Shown in pieces: positions 29,963 through 38,843 of a stretch of DNA of 64,000 nt. The first letter of the stretch is position 1. Every line of letters starts with the position of its first letter. Both the position numbers and the translations under genes were made by a program. Source of the DNA: Candidatus Rhodobacter oscarellae (GTDB lineage Bacteria; Pseudomonadota; Alphaproteobacteria; Rhodobacterales; Rhodobacteraceae). Location: contig NZ_LFTY01000002.1 in the NCBI RefSeq assembly GCF_001078595.1, forward strand, positions 1,864,241 to 1,928,240, in the 5' to 3' direction. The notes under the pieces are model-generated. The model was not told the DNA's origin. It saw only the letters and a list, made by a program, of their open reading frames with translations, and did not search any database.

Positions 29963-29976
29963 TGAACATCTGTTCA
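29963..29976. promoter_or_regulatory. operator-like inverted repeat between divergent MFS and hydrolase genes
   Basis: TGAACA-TC-TGTTCA is a perfect 6-bp-arm palindrome, 21 bases before the hydrolase ATG and 66 before the MFS ATG. Short palindromes like this are used by TetR-type repressors. No such regulator gene is adjacent. Confidence 0.4.
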
Positions 29977-29997
29977 AAAAGCAAGGAGCAGGCCCGC

Positions 29998-31200
29998 ATG
30001 CAACTCTCGGCACTTCTGGACACGGCCCGCATCCTGGCGGCGCGCGCCATTCGGCTGGACCTGCACGGCATAAGGCGGCTGGCGCGGGTCAACACGCTGT
30101 TTGACCCCGGCAAGATCGTCTGGAACTTCTCCAATCTCGACAAGCTCTTCAACACGCTCCCCTTCCCGCGCGCCGAGCCCAGCCCCCTGCCCGAGGCCTT
30201 CGGCCGGATCCCGCAGCACTTCACGATCAGCGACCAGCCGCGCAGCCTGGGCGATCACATCAGGGACCGCAATCTTAAGTCGCTGATCGTGCTCAAGGAC
30301 GGCGCGATCCGGCACGAGGCCTATTTCCAGGGCACCCGGCCCAGCGACCCGAATATCTCGTGGTCGATGAATAAGTCCGTGCTGTCGATCCTTCTGGGCG
30401 CGCTGATCGACAAGGGGCTGATCGCGCCAGAGGCGTTGGAGCATTCCGTCTCCGACCACGTCCCCGGCCTGCAGGGCAGCGGCTATGACGGCGTGACGCT
30501 GCGCCAGGTGCTGAACATGACCAGCGGGGTGGCGTTCAACGAGGACTACATGGATTACCATTCCGACATCAACCGGCTGGGGCGGGTGATCGGGGTGGGC
30601 GGCTCGATCGACGGGTTTGCGGCCACGCTGGGGCGGCGCTGGCAGCCCGGCACCTACTCGCATTACGTCTCGGTGGACACGCATGTGATCGGCATGACGA
30701 TCCGAGCGCTGACGGGCGCGCGGATGATGGACCTTCTGTCAGAGCATATTATCCACCCCATCGGGTTCGAGCATCCTGGCTTCATGCTCTGCGATGACCA
30801 TGACGAGCCCTTCGTGCTGGGCGGGCTGAACCTATCGGCGCGGGACTACGCGCGCATCGGGCAGATGATGCTGCAAGAGGGCGCGTGGAACGGCAACCAG
30901 GTGGTGTCGGCGGGCTGGGTGGCGCGCAGCACCGCGCAATCCGCGCCGCCGCCCGACCCTGAAACCGCGGCCACGCCGAATGGCGCGCTGGGATATGGGA
31001 TGCAGTGGTGGCTGCCCCCCAGCGCTGTTGCGGGCGAGTTCTTCGCCATTGGCATCTATGGGCAGTATATCTACATCAACCGCCCGGCTCGGGTCGTCAT
31101 CGTGCAGACCGCCGCCGACACGGGGTTCCGCGCGGGCGACGGCCAGGTGAATATCGAAACGCTGGAGCTGTTCCGGCAGCTCGCGCGCGGCATCACCTGA
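29998..31200 (+). CDS. serine hydrolase, beta-lactamase/NylB-like fold
   Basis: A 400-residue protein of the class C beta-lactamase fold. The SxxK motif is S123-M-N-K126, the Tyr motif is Y223-V-S225 (as in 6-aminohexanoate-dimer hydrolase and related esterases), and the third-motif strand is GIYGQYIYIN, without a KTG. This points to an esterase or amidase rather than a true antibiotic-resistance enzyme. I see no clear signal peptide; the N-terminus (RILAARAIRLDLHGIRR) is basic and amphipathic. AGGAG lies about 9 bases before the ATG. It ends before a bidirectional terminator. Confidence 0.85.
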   Translation: MQLSALLDTARILAARAIRLDLHGIRRLARVNTLFDPGKIVWNFSNLDKLFNTLPFPRAEPSPLPEAFGRIPQHFTISDQPRSLGDHIRDRNLKSLIVLKDGAIRHEAYFQGTRPSDPNISWSMNKSVLSILLGALIDKGLIAPEALEHSVSDHVPGLQGSGYDGVTLRQVLNMTSGVAFNEDYMDYHSDINRLGRVIGVGGSIDGFAATLGRRWQPGTYSHYVSVDTHVIGMTIRALTGARMMDLLSEHIIHPIGFEHPGFMLCDDHDEPFVLGGLNLSARDYARIGQMMLQEGAWNGNQVVSAGWVARSTAQSAPPPDPETAATPNGALGYGMQWWLPPSAVAGEFFAIGIYGQYIYINRPARVVIVQTAADTGFRAGDGQVNIETLELFRQLARGIT

Positions 31201-31263
31201 CGGTTCTTTTTTGCGTCACGATGCGCCCAACCCCGCCCGCGCGGAGCCGGAGGCGAGCACGGG

Positions 31264-31295
31264 GCAAAAGAGCGCGCCGAAGGCGCTCCTTTTAA
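31264..31295. terminator. bidirectional intrinsic terminator
   Basis: AAAAGAGCGC (31266-31275), 7-base loop, GCGCTC (31283-31288) then CTTTT. The A run on one side and T run on the other make it work for both the hydrolase (plus) and the small secreted protein (minus), which converge here. Confidence 0.7.
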
Positions 31296-31305
31296 CAGCG
31301 TTTGC

Positions 31306-31692
31306 TTAACCGGCGCCCTCGGTGACAAAGACCTGCGTGATCCGCCCGCCCTGCCCGAACACCCGGACATAGACATAGCGCGCAATGCCGCGCGCCAGAT
31401 CGTTGGGGATATACTGAAAGCCGCGCTGCACCACGCAGCGCCCCGAGATGGCCGCACGGGCCTCCCGGCTGGAAAAGATCGGGTCCCAATCGTCGATGTC
31501 ATCCGCCAGCCCAAAGCGGTGAAAATTCGCCCGATCCTGCTGCACGATGGCGCATAAATCGGTCAGCCGGACCCCGCGCGAGTTGCGCATATCGGTGGGG
31601 CTCAGCAAGGCGTAGTATTCGGTCAGGACCTGCTGAGCAGCGGCCGGGCCAGAGAGTGTCAGCGCAACGCAGATGACAAAAATTCGGATCAT
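31306..31692 (-). CDS. small secreted protein of unknown function
   Basis: 128 residues from the ATG at 31692. A signal peptide is clear (MIRIFVICVALTLSGPAAAQ, cut after AAA-Q or nearby). The mature part has one Cys pair candidate (C in TDLCAIV and SGRCVVQ), a DDIDDWDP acidic turn and a C-terminal beta-rich stretch (RYVYVRVFGQGGRITQVFV). I do not recognise the family. The open frame upstream to 31794 lacks a signal sequence and is not preferred. The 397-bp gene-free region upstream carries a CtrA-type site and three GANTC sites, so cell-cycle control is possible. Confidence 0.7.
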   Translation of the reverse strand: MIRIFVICVALTLSGPAAAQQVLTEYYALLSPTDMRNSRGVRLTDLCAIVQQDRANFHRFGLADDIDDWDPIFSSREARAAISGRCVVQRGFQYIPNDLARGIARYVYVRVFGQGGRITQVFVTEGAG

Positions 31693-31823
31693 ATCAATTC
31701 CTCCATTCAATCTATGAAATTCTAGACCGGTCGGGGCCGCGCTTTCAATGCGCGCCTGCGCTCTTGGCCGTTTGAAGGGCGAAAAATTGGCCAACCGGTT
31801 GGCCCCACGCTCCGCGCCACAGG

Positions 31824-31871
31824 CCTAACCTGGGGCCTAAACCGGGGCCTGACCCGGGGCCTGGCCCGGTG
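31824..31871. repeat. four tandem 12-bp units
   Basis: Units CCTAACCTGGGG, CCTAAACCGGGG, CCTGACCCGGGG and CCTGGCCCGGTG follow each other without gaps. They lie in the region upstream of the small secreted protein gene. Confidence 0.8.
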
Positions 31872-32057
31872 CCTCAGCGCTGACATTGGGCCGGCAGGCA
31901 CCGCGCCTACGCCCTGCGCGCGCTCTGTTAACCACGCCCATATCGGGCACCCTGCCCGACGGAAGTCCGACACTATGCCGACAAAAGTCCGACACCTGAA
32001 TCAGCAATAAAATAAGGGGTTAACCTCTGATTCGCGCCTGAGAGGGGACTCGCGCCA

Positions 32058-32073
32058 TTAAGGTATGGTTAAC
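32058..32073. promoter_or_regulatory. CtrA-type binding site
   Basis: TTAA, seven bases (GGTATGG), TTAAC matches the full CtrA consensus TTAAN7TTAAC; the minus strand also reads the half-site TTAACCAT. Three GANTC methylation sites lie 7-60 bp away. The only gene it could serve directly is the minus-strand secreted protein, about 370 bp off, or an unseen RNA. Confidence 0.55.
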
Positions 32074-32089
32074 CCCCGCCGCGCCAAGC

Positions 32090-33487
32090 CTAGATGTGGA
32101 CCACCCGGTCGAAGGCATCCAGCACGCTCTCATGCATCATCTCGCTGAGCGTCGGGTGCGGGAAAACCGTCTCCATCAGGTCCTCCTCGGTGGTCTCCAG
32201 CTGGCGACCCACCACATAGCCCTGGATCAGCTCGGTCACCTCGGCGCCTATCATATGCGCGCCCAAAAGCTCGCCGGTCTTGGCGTCAAACACCGTCTTG
32301 ACCATGCCCTCGGGCTCGCCCAGCGCGATGGCCTTGCCGTTGCCAATAAAGGGAAAACGCCCGACCTTGACGTCATAGCCCTTCTCCTTGGCGGCGGCCT
32401 CGGTGAAGCCCACAGAGGCGACCTGGGGGTGGCAATAGGTGCAGCCGGCGATGCTCTCTGGCTTGACGGGATGCACGTTGTTCTTGCCCGCGATCAGCTC
32501 GGCCACCATGACCCCCTCATGGCTGGCCTTATGCGCCAGCCAGGGCGCGCCCGCGATGTCGCCAATGGCATAGAGCCCCTCGACCCCGGTGCGGCAATAG
32601 GCGTCCGTTACCACATGGGTGCGGTCGATCTTGGCGCCCAGGGCCTCCAGGCCCAGCCCCTCGGTATTGCCGACGATGCCCACCGCAGAGATCACCGTGT
32701 CGAACTCCATCTTCTCGGTCTTGCCACCGGTCTCGATATGGGCGGTGACCTTGCCTTTCGCGCGGTCGAGCTGCTTGACCATGGATTTCTCCATGATCTT
32801 CATGCCCTGCTTGGTAAAGGCCTTCTTGGCGAAGGCGCTGATCTCGGCATCCTCCACCGGCAGCACCCGGTCCATCACCTCGACCACGGTCGTGTCGGCG
32901 CCCAAGGTGTTGTAGAAGCTGGCGAATTCGATCCCGATGGCGCCAGAGCCGATCACCAACAGCTTGCCAGGCATGCGCGTTGGGGTCAGCGCGTGCTTGT
33001 AGGTCCAGACCAGATCGCCGTCGGCCTCCAGCCCCGGAAGCTCGCGCGCCCGGGCGCCGGTGGCCAGCACGATGGCCTGGGCGGTTAGCTCTTCAGAGCC
33101 CTTGTCGGTCTTGACCAAGACCTTGCCCTTGGCGGGCAGCGACGCCTCGCCCATGAAGGTCGTGACTTTGTTCTTTTTCATCAGATGCGCCACGCCGCCA
33201 TTCAGCTGCTTGGCCACCGAGCGCGACCGCGCCACCACCGCGTCCAGGTCATAGCCGATACCGTCGGCCTTCAGCCCGAACTCCTTGGCGCGGTGCATCA
33301 GGTGGAACACCTCGGACGAGCGCAGCATGGCCTTGGTCGGGATGCAGCCCCAGTTCAGGCAGATGCCGCCCATATGCTCGCGCTCGACGATGGCAACGCT
33401 CAGCCCTAGCTGCGCGCCCCGGATCGCAGCCACATAGCCCCCGGGGCCTGCGCCGATCACGATCATATCGAATTTCTTGGCGGCCAT
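32090..33487 (-). CDS. lpdA: dihydrolipoyl dehydrogenase (E3)
   Basis: FAD disulfide oxidoreductase that reoxidises the lipoyl groups of 2-oxoacid dehydrogenase and glycine-cleavage complexes, reducing NAD+. FAD-binding GAGPGG is near residue 12-17; the redox disulfide is C43/C48 in GGICLNWGCIPTKA; the NAD motif is VIGSGAIGIEFA; the C-terminal catalytic pair is H444 and E449 in HPTLSEMMHE. Length 465 is normal. GGGAGG precedes the ATG. No other dehydrogenase-complex gene is adjacent, so it may serve several complexes. An 18-bp perfect palindrome lies 30-50 bases upstream. Confidence 0.96.
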   Translation of the reverse strand: MAAKKFDMIVIGAGPGGYVAAIRGAQLGLSVAIVEREHMGGICLNWGCIPTKAMLRSSEVFHLMHRAKEFGLKADGIGYDLDAVVARSRSVAKQLNGGVAHLMKKNKVTTFMGEASLPAKGKVLVKTDKGSEELTAQAIVLATGARARELPGLEADGDLVWTYKHALTPTRMPGKLLVIGSGAIGIEFASFYNTLGADTTVVEVMDRVLPVEDAEISAFAKKAFTKQGMKIMEKSMVKQLDRAKGKVTAHIETGGKTEKMEFDTVISAVGIVGNTEGLGLEALGAKIDRTHVVTDAYCRTGVEGLYAIGDIAGAPWLAHKASHEGVMVAELIAGKNNVHPVKPESIAGCTYCHPQVASVGFTEAAAKEKGYDVKVGRFPFIGNGKAIALGEPEGMVKTVFDAKTGELLGAHMIGAEVTELIQGYVVGRQLETTEEDLMETVFPHPTLSEMMHESVLDAFDRVVHI

Positions 33488-33517
33488 GGTATCCTCCCAA
33501 TCTCACACGATCCAAAC

Positions 33518-33535
33518 TAGTTTAACGTTAAACTA
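33518..33535. promoter_or_regulatory. 18-bp perfect palindrome upstream of lpdA
   Basis: TAGTTTAACGTTAAACTA is its own reverse complement and is AT-rich in GC-rich surroundings. It begins 31 bases before the lpdA ATG, fitting an operator that overlaps the promoter or early leader. The regulator is unknown. Confidence 0.55.
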
Positions 33536-33690
33536 TATCCACGCCGCGCTCAACGGCACTAGGCGAATTGCCGCAATGCGTATACCGCATGGCTTTTCTT
33601 TGCCGTTCCGCCCCGTCGGCGCGTGACCCAGCCTAACCCTTGTGCTAGGGCCTGACCAACCTTTTTCGCCTCAAGATCAAACGTGTTGGT

Positions 33691-34730
33691 ATGCCACTAA
33701 AAGACAAGCGCCGCGCCGACACCCCTCAGGTCGTTCTGGTGACCGCCGCCAGAAACGAAGCCGCCTACCTGCCCGAATGGATATTTCATCACCTGTATTT
33801 CGGGGTTTCGCGGATCGAGCTCCACATAAACCGCTCCCAGGACCAGTCCGAGGAGATCGCGCGCACCATCGCGAGCCACGTCCCAGAGCTGACCGTATAC
33901 AACGCGGACGCAATTGACCGTCAGCATCGCGTTGGTTTTGATATCCAACTCGCGATCTTGAAAGCCGCCCGCAAGCGGATTGCGCGCAAAGCTAAGCGCG
34001 GCGATTACACGATGTTCTTGGATGTGGACGAGTTTTGGGTCCCAACAGACATAGAGACGCCCATTCAACAGGTCATCGCCGCCGCCGGGCACCCCGCAAT
34101 TGCGGCATTCGGCTGGCTTAACCTGATCAGCGACCTGGAGCCCTTCGCGGCCACGCTTTGCCCTGAACTGGTTGGATATCCAGACCGTCTCGTAAAATCA
34201 GCCTTCCGTTCGAAGATCACAGTCAAGGACTTCAACCCCCATGGGGTCAGACCGCTCTGGCCGTTTACGAAAATTTGGAACGGCAATGGCCGGAAACTGA
34301 CTTGGCGCCAGCCCTTCCGCGCCGACGATTTTTTTCTCAGCTAGACCCTGCCTTTATTGCGCACCGCATGTTTCGGAGCCAGGCCGAATACTTGGCCATC
34401 CTGGATCGCGGTCGCCCCTCGGACCTGCGCGCGACATTCAAGACCAACCGAGTCGGCTACCAGCTGCCCAAGATGAGATTCACCAACACGTTTCAGCCGC
34501 CCGCGCCGGCGTTGGACCGCTATAGGGCCGCATACGCGGAATTCCTGGAGAAGGTCGGCGTCTCGGACATGGTCGCGCAGGCGCAAAACGGCGTCCTAGA
34601 CCGCGCGCGGCGCGTGCTTGACACGTATAATGGGATGTCGCCCGAAGAGCGCGAGCAGTGGCCCCAGACCTTTCGCCAGCTCGACTTTAAGGCGCTTCAA
34701 AAGACGCTGTCCAAGCAGCCCCAAGCCTAA
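33691..34730 (+). CDS. glycosyltransferase, split by a -1 frameshift at a T7 run
   Basis: Glycosyltransferase of the GT2-like type seen in Rhodobacterales (VLVTAARNEAAYLPEW at the start, DxD-type FLDVDEFW near residue 111). The zero-frame ends at TAG (34342-34344) after 217 residues (RADDFFLS). The missing C-terminus continues in the -1 frame: SQLDPAFIAHRMFRSQAEYL, then GRPSD, FKTNRVGY and on to a stop at 34730. A single -1 step within T7 (34329-34335) joins them into 346 residues. The heptamer sits in the phase GAT-TTT-TTT, that is T-TTT-TTT, a classic slippery site. Programmed frameshifting, a recent mutation or a homopolymer sequencing error all explain it. Flanking DNA is a little less GC-rich than neighbours. 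Confidence 0.7.
34329..34335 (+). other. T7 slippery heptamer in the glycosyltransferase gene
   Basis: Seven T in zero-frame phase X-XXY-YYZ (GAT TTT TTT CTC), 7 bases before the zero-frame TAG. Repairing the frame by one extra T (T8) also yields the full protein, so error or mutation cannot be excluded. Confidence 0.6.
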
Positions 34731-34737
34731 GGCGTTC

Positions 34738-35313
34738 TTATGCCGCGCGAACGATCTCTAGCGCCTTACGGTAGCCGCCATCCGCCAGAAACTCCGTTTC
34801 CGGTCCGGTGTTCGACCGCCCCAGGGCCTCGTTGCGCGCCGGAAAGCGACCGAATAGCCGGATCTCTTCGCGATGCGCCCGCGCGTGCTCTAGGTTGGCC
34901 GCGCCGCCATCCGGCATCCGCTCTTTCATCAGCCGCACGCAGCGCTCTTGGTCGCTGAGGCATTCCGAATGCATCAAGGGCATGTAAAAGAACTGCCGCG
35001 CCATCCCGTCGATCTGCATGTCCCAGCCGCGATAGATCGCCGCCTTCGCCGCCGCGCGGGCCACCTTGTCGCTGGCAAAGGCCTTGCCCGTGCCGCGGAA
35101 CATATTGCGCGAGAACTGATCGGTCAGCACGATATAGGCCAGCGTCCCGGTCGGGTATGTCAGCCAAAGCGAATTGGCCCCCGTCATGACGCGGTTCCAA
35201 TCGTCCTCGAACCTGTCGCAAATTTCGGCGTCGAGCGCGTCGCCACCCTTGTACCATCCGGCCTCGCCAATCTCGTCGAGCCAGAAATTTAGTATCTCGT
35301 CAGGGCCTGCCAT
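34738..35313 (-). CDS. DUF924 family protein
   Basis: 191 residues of the DUF924 group, soluble helical proteins with a TPR-like fold and no established biochemical role. The family pattern is visible: ILNFWLDEIGEAGWYKGGDA, LTDQFSRNMFRGTGKAFASD, and FFYMPLMHSE followed by LSDQERCVRLM. It ends 8 bp after the glycosyltransferase C-terminal stop, converging on it. It is on the same strand as the MFS gene upstream, about 100 bp away. Confidence 0.88.
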   Translation of the reverse strand: MAGPDEILNFWLDEIGEAGWYKGGDALDAEICDRFEDDWNRVMTGANSLWLTYPTGTLAYIVLTDQFSRNMFRGTGKAFASDKVARAAAKAAIYRGWDMQIDGMARQFFYMPLMHSECLSDQERCVRLMKERMPDGGAANLEHARAHREEIRLFGRFPARNEALGRSNTGPETEFLADGGYRKALEIVRAA

Positions 35314-35414
35314 ACCCTTATCTCCTCACCCACATTGTCGCCGTGCCCCATCGGAAACACGGCCCGAACCCCAGGGCTAGGGCCAGCGTTACATTATTTT
35401 TACATCCAGACAAG

Positions 35415-36689
35415 TCACTGATTCGATACTTGATCCGAAGTGTTGTCCACATCCTCCGCCTGGTCGATGGCCCATTCCTGCGCCGCCCCCACCGCAACAG
35501 GGGACGCCGTGGGCATGACCGACACATAGGCGCTGGTCTCGTCGACCGGGGTCGCCGCACGCTGCGTCATCCGGTAAAGCGAGTAGCTGGCGATCGAGAA
35601 CATCAAGATCGCGATGAAAAGCCAGAACCCATGCGGCCCGATCACCCCCATCAACCAGCCCGTGATCACCGGCCCGGTGATCGCCCCCAGCCCGTTGATG
35701 AACACCAGCCCGCCCGAGGCCGCCGCCATGTCATCCGGGTCCAGGTAGTCGTTCAGATAGGCCAGCAGCAGCGAATACAGCGGGTTCGCCGTCGCCCCCA
35801 TCAAGAACCCAAGCGTCAAAAGCAGCGGGAATGACGTGCCGCTGACAAAGCCCACCGTCGCGGCCAGCCCGCCCAACAGCCCCATGCCAAAGATCAACTG
35901 CCGCCGGTCCATGCGGTCGCTCAACCACCCGATTGGATACTGCATCACCATCGGCCCAAAGAAGATCACCGCGATGAAGGTCGAGACCTGCCCCACGCTC
36001 AGCCCGATCATCGACGCATAGACCGAGCCCATCCCAAACAGCGCCGCAAAGATGCCCCCCAGCAGCACCATCGACACAAAGCTGAGCGGCGAGGCCGCGA
36101 ACAGCTCGCGCAGCGACATCCGGTGCGTGTTGTCAAAGGCCGGCGTGGGCGAGACCGACAAAAGGATCGGCGCAAAGCTGATCGAGACCAGCACCGACGG
36201 GATGATGAACAAGACAAAACCCGAGGGGTCGCCATAGCCCAGAATGACCTGGCCCGACACGATCCCCAGCATCTGCACGACCATATAGGCCGACAGCGTC
36301 TGGCCCCGGGTCTCATTGGTCGCGGCGTTGTTCAGCCAGCTCTCCGCCGTGACATAGACGCCCGAAAAGCCGAACCCGATGATCACCCGCAGCGCCGTCC
36401 AGAACCACGGATCCGCCACCACCGGGAACATCACCAACGCCGCCGAGATGAACGAGGCCAGCGCCGCAAAAACCCGCACATGGCCCACGCGCCGGATCAG
36501 CTCTGGCGTCAGGCGCGAGCCAAAAAGGAATCCCGCGAAATAGGCCGAGGTGATGATGGACAGCTCGAAGGTCGAGAAATTCTCCATCGCGCCGCGCACG
36601 CCCATCAGCGTCGCCTGCACCCCGTTGCCAACCATCAGCAACCCCATGCCCAGGAGCAGCGCCCAGGAATTGCCCAAGACCTTTAGCAT
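35415..36689 (-). CDS. YcaD-type MFS transporter
   Basis: Major facilitator protein, 424 residues, twelve helices. The loop after helix 4 has VTAESWLNNAATNETRGQTL, shared in pattern with the MFS protein at 56572 ([19 protein letters not shown]); this ESWLxxxxTNETRG signature marks the YcaD-like subfamily. The C-terminal 45 residues are hydrophilic and acidic. The ATG has AAGGAG at 8-base spacing. The substrate is unknown. It follows queA by 73 bp on the same strand. Confidence 0.88.
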   Translation of the reverse strand: MLKVLGNSWALLLGMGLLMVGNGVQATLMGVRGAMENFSTFELSIITSAYFAGFLFGSRLTPELIRRVGHVRVFAALASFISAALVMFPVVADPWFWTALRVIIGFGFSGVYVTAESWLNNAATNETRGQTLSAYMVVQMLGIVSGQVILGYGDPSGFVLFIIPSVLVSISFAPILLSVSPTPAFDNTHRMSLRELFAASPLSFVSMVLLGGIFAALFGMGSVYASMIGLSVGQVSTFIAVIFFGPMVMQYPIGWLSDRMDRRQLIFGMGLLGGLAATVGFVSGTSFPLLLTLGFLMGATANPLYSLLLAYLNDYLDPDDMAAASGGLVFINGLGAITGPVITGWLMGVIGPHGFWLFIAILMFSIASYSLYRMTQRAATPVDETSAYVSVMPTASPVAVGAAQEWAIDQAEDVDNTSDQVSNQ

Positions 36690-36762
36690 CGCCGCATCTC
36701 CTTGCGGGTGTTTTTTTACTCTAGTGAACTGGATCCGCGACGAGCGCTATCAATTGCGCGAC

Positions 36763-37833
36763 TCAACCGTGTCGCTTCAACGCCCCCGGTAGCAAAAGTG
36801 ATGCGTCCCCGTAAGAGAAAAAGCGATACCGCTCGGCGATGGCATGGGCGTAGATGGCAAGCATCCGCTCACGCCCCATCAGCGCCGAGACCAGCATCAA
36901 GAGCGTGGATTTGGGCAGGTGGAAATTCGTCATCAACGCGTCCGCGGCATTGAACTGATAGCCGGGCCGGATGAAGATATCCGTGTCCCCCATCCAGGGC
37001 CGCACGGTGCCGTTCGAACGGGCCGCGGTCTCGATCAGCCGCAACGCGGTGGTGCCCACGGGGATGATCCGCCCGCCCTGGGCGCGGGTCTCGTTGATCT
37101 CTTGCGCCGCGGCCTCGCTGATCTCGCCCCATTCGGCGTGCATCTTGTGATCGGTCACGTCGTCGGACTTCACCGGCAGGAAGGTGCCGGCGCCGACATG
37201 CAGCGTCACATGGGTAAAGCTGACGCCGCGGGCGGCGATCTCAGCCAGCAGCGCGTCGTCGAAATGCAGCGACGCGGTCGGCGCCGCGACCGCGCCGGTC
37301 TTTTCGGCCCAGACGGTTTGGTAATCGTGCCTGTCGGCCTCATCCGCGGCCCGCTTGGCGGCGATGTAAGGCGGCAAGGGCATCGCGCCCGCCTTGGCAA
37401 GTGCGGCGTCAAACGCCGCGCCCGTAAGATTGAACGAAAGCTCCGCGATGCCATCCATGCGCCGCAGCAGCTTGGCATGCAGATCGGCGCCGAAATCGAT
37501 GATCTCGCCGTCGCGCACCTTCTTGAGCGGCTTGAGCAGCGCGCGCCAATGGCCGCCGGCTGTGGGCTCTATTAGGGTGGCCTCGATCCTGGCCGACACC
37601 GCCCCTTGCGCGCTATCGCGGTGGCGCGCGCCGGTCAGCCGGGCGGGCAGCACCTTGGTGTTGTTCAGGACCAGGCGGTCGCCCGGCAGCAGGAACTGCG
37701 GCAGCGCCGAGACGCGGCTGTCCTGCAGCGCGCTGGGACCCGCGACCAAAAGACGTGCCGAGCTGCGCGGGCGGGCGGGCCGCGTCGCGATCAGGTCCTC
37801 AGGCAGGTCAAAGTCGAATTCCGAGAGCTTCAT
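36763..37833 (-). CDS. queA: tRNA preQ1-34 S-adenosylmethionine ribosyltransferase-isomerase
   Basis: Transfers the ribosyl group of S-adenosylmethionine to preQ1 at tRNA position 34, giving epoxyqueuosine. The protein starts [20 protein letters not shown] and has [13 protein letters not shown], the [14 protein letters not shown] and [17 protein letters not shown] segments characteristic of QueA. Length 356 is normal. It lies 80 bp downstream of the DsbD-N-domain gene on the same strand. No other queuosine gene is adjacent. Confidence 0.97.
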   Translation of the reverse strand: MKLSEFDFDLPEDLIATRPARPRSSARLLVAGPSALQDSRVSALPQFLLPGDRLVLNNTKVLPARLTGARHRDSAQGAVSARIEATLIEPTAGGHWRALLKPLKKVRDGEIIDFGADLHAKLLRRMDGIAELSFNLTGAAFDAALAKAGAMPLPPYIAAKRAADEADRHDYQTVWAEKTGAVAAPTASLHFDDALLAEIAARGVSFTHVTLHVGAGTFLPVKSDDVTDHKMHAEWGEISEAAAQEINETRAQGGRIIPVGTTALRLIETAARSNGTVRPWMGDTDIFIRPGYQFNAADALMTNFHLPKSTLLMLVSALMGRERMLAIYAHAIAERYRFFSYGDASLLLPGALKRHG

Positions 37834-37913
37834 GCGCGCTCTCTAGAACAATTCAAGACAGGCCGGAAGCAGCGGCAAGAAAAAGTCGCATGTCCCACGC
37901 CGAGTGAGCGGCT

Positions 37914-38726
37914 CTAGCCCTTGCAGCCTTGCAGATCGACGCCCCGACCCGCGGCCAGAACGGTGATGCGGACCTGGCTGCGATCCAAGGAAAAGGGGCG
38001 ATTATTGGCCGGGACCATCTCGGTCGTCGCGGTCAGGATCCCGCCGTCCCGGCTGGTCTGCGCCTCGGCGATCCAAATCGTCTGGTCGGGCAGCTCAAAC
38101 ACCGTCACCTCGCCGGGGCCAAGCGCCGGCATCTGCACCGAGGCGGTCACCCGCAGACCGTCCTCGATTGCGTCGATCCGGCAGCGCACCTGCACCGCGC
38201 CCGCCTCGCGCGCGGTCTCGGGGCGGGCGTTCAGCGCCGCGCGGATGCGCGCGTCGCTGGCGCCCGCGCCCTCTAGGTCCGCCGCGATGCGCATGTTCAC
38301 CGGGATGCAGACATCCTCGCAGACGCCGATCTCGACATCCGCGCGCAGCGCAATCGCCTGCCCCGCGCGCTTTGGCGTCAGCTCAATCGGCAGCACCGGC
38401 TCGCGCGCGTAGCCCACCGAGCGCATGCCGTTCTGCTCGAACACATCCGGCGCCGGCCAGAAGAACCGCACCGAGGCGAGGTTCTCAGAGCCCGCCCAGT
38501 CAAAGCGCGGCGGGATACCCGCCTCGCCCGGCGCCCGCCAATAGGTCTTCCAGCCAGGCGCCAGGGTGATCCGCAGCGCCGTCATGCGCGTGCCGTCCTT
38601 GGTGCGCCACCCCGGCAGGATCTCGAAATCCGCGACATCGTCAACAGTCATGCCATGGTATCCGGCCTGAACCGGTGGGGCGATCAGCAGCAGGATGGCG
38701 AGCACGGTGGAGAGGAGAGTTTTCAT
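37914..38726 (-). CDS. periplasmic protein with DsbD N-terminal-type domain
   Basis: 270 residues with a signal peptide ([21 protein letters not shown]). The mature part matches the thiol-disulfide interchange DsbD N-terminal domain: [30 protein letters not shown] and [13 protein letters not shown] with its CxxxC pair. No membrane or thioredoxin domain follows, so it is a stand-alone periplasmic domain that may pass electrons to partner proteins. AGGAAG precedes the ATG. It diverges from the YqgE gene. Confidence 0.86.
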   Translation of the reverse strand: MKTLLSTVLAILLLIAPPVQAGYHGMTVDDVADFEILPGWRTKDGTRMTALRITLAPGWKTYWRAPGEAGIPPRFDWAGSENLASVRFFWPAPDVFEQNGMRSVGYAREPVLPIELTPKRAGQAIALRADVEIGVCEDVCIPVNMRIAADLEGAGASDARIRAALNARPETAREAGAVQVRCRIDAIEDGLRVTASVQMPALGPGEVTVFELPDQTIWIAEAQTSRDGGILTATTEMVPANNRPFSLDRSQVRITVLAAGRGVDLQGCKG

Positions 38727-38843
38727 ATGCTTCCTTTTAACGAGCCCGCCATAAAGCGGAAATCACAAACCAGCGATGCACGAACCCGTGTGGTAAATCG
38801 CACACCGCGTGCAACGGCGCGATTCCTCCGTTACGTTAGGGCC

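Larger units (their letters stand above)
31693..32089. other. signal-dense gene-free region
   Basis: No convincing gene lies here. It holds a 16-bp perfect palindrome (31789-31804, GGCCAACCGGTTGGCC), four tandem 12-bp units of the type CCTRACCCGGGG (31824-31871), an 11-bp direct repeat AAGTCCGACAC at 31963 and 31985, GTTAAC at 31927, 32019 and 32068, and GANTC sites at 31998, 32029 and 32047. A short ORF at 31722-31973 is Arg/Pro-rich and looks spurious. Confidence 0.7.

Noticed and set aside
31722-31973. 83-residue minus-strand ORF with RPRVRPRF repeats
   Set aside because: The Arg/Pro repeats arise from the 12-bp tandem array; no plausible start site or family.
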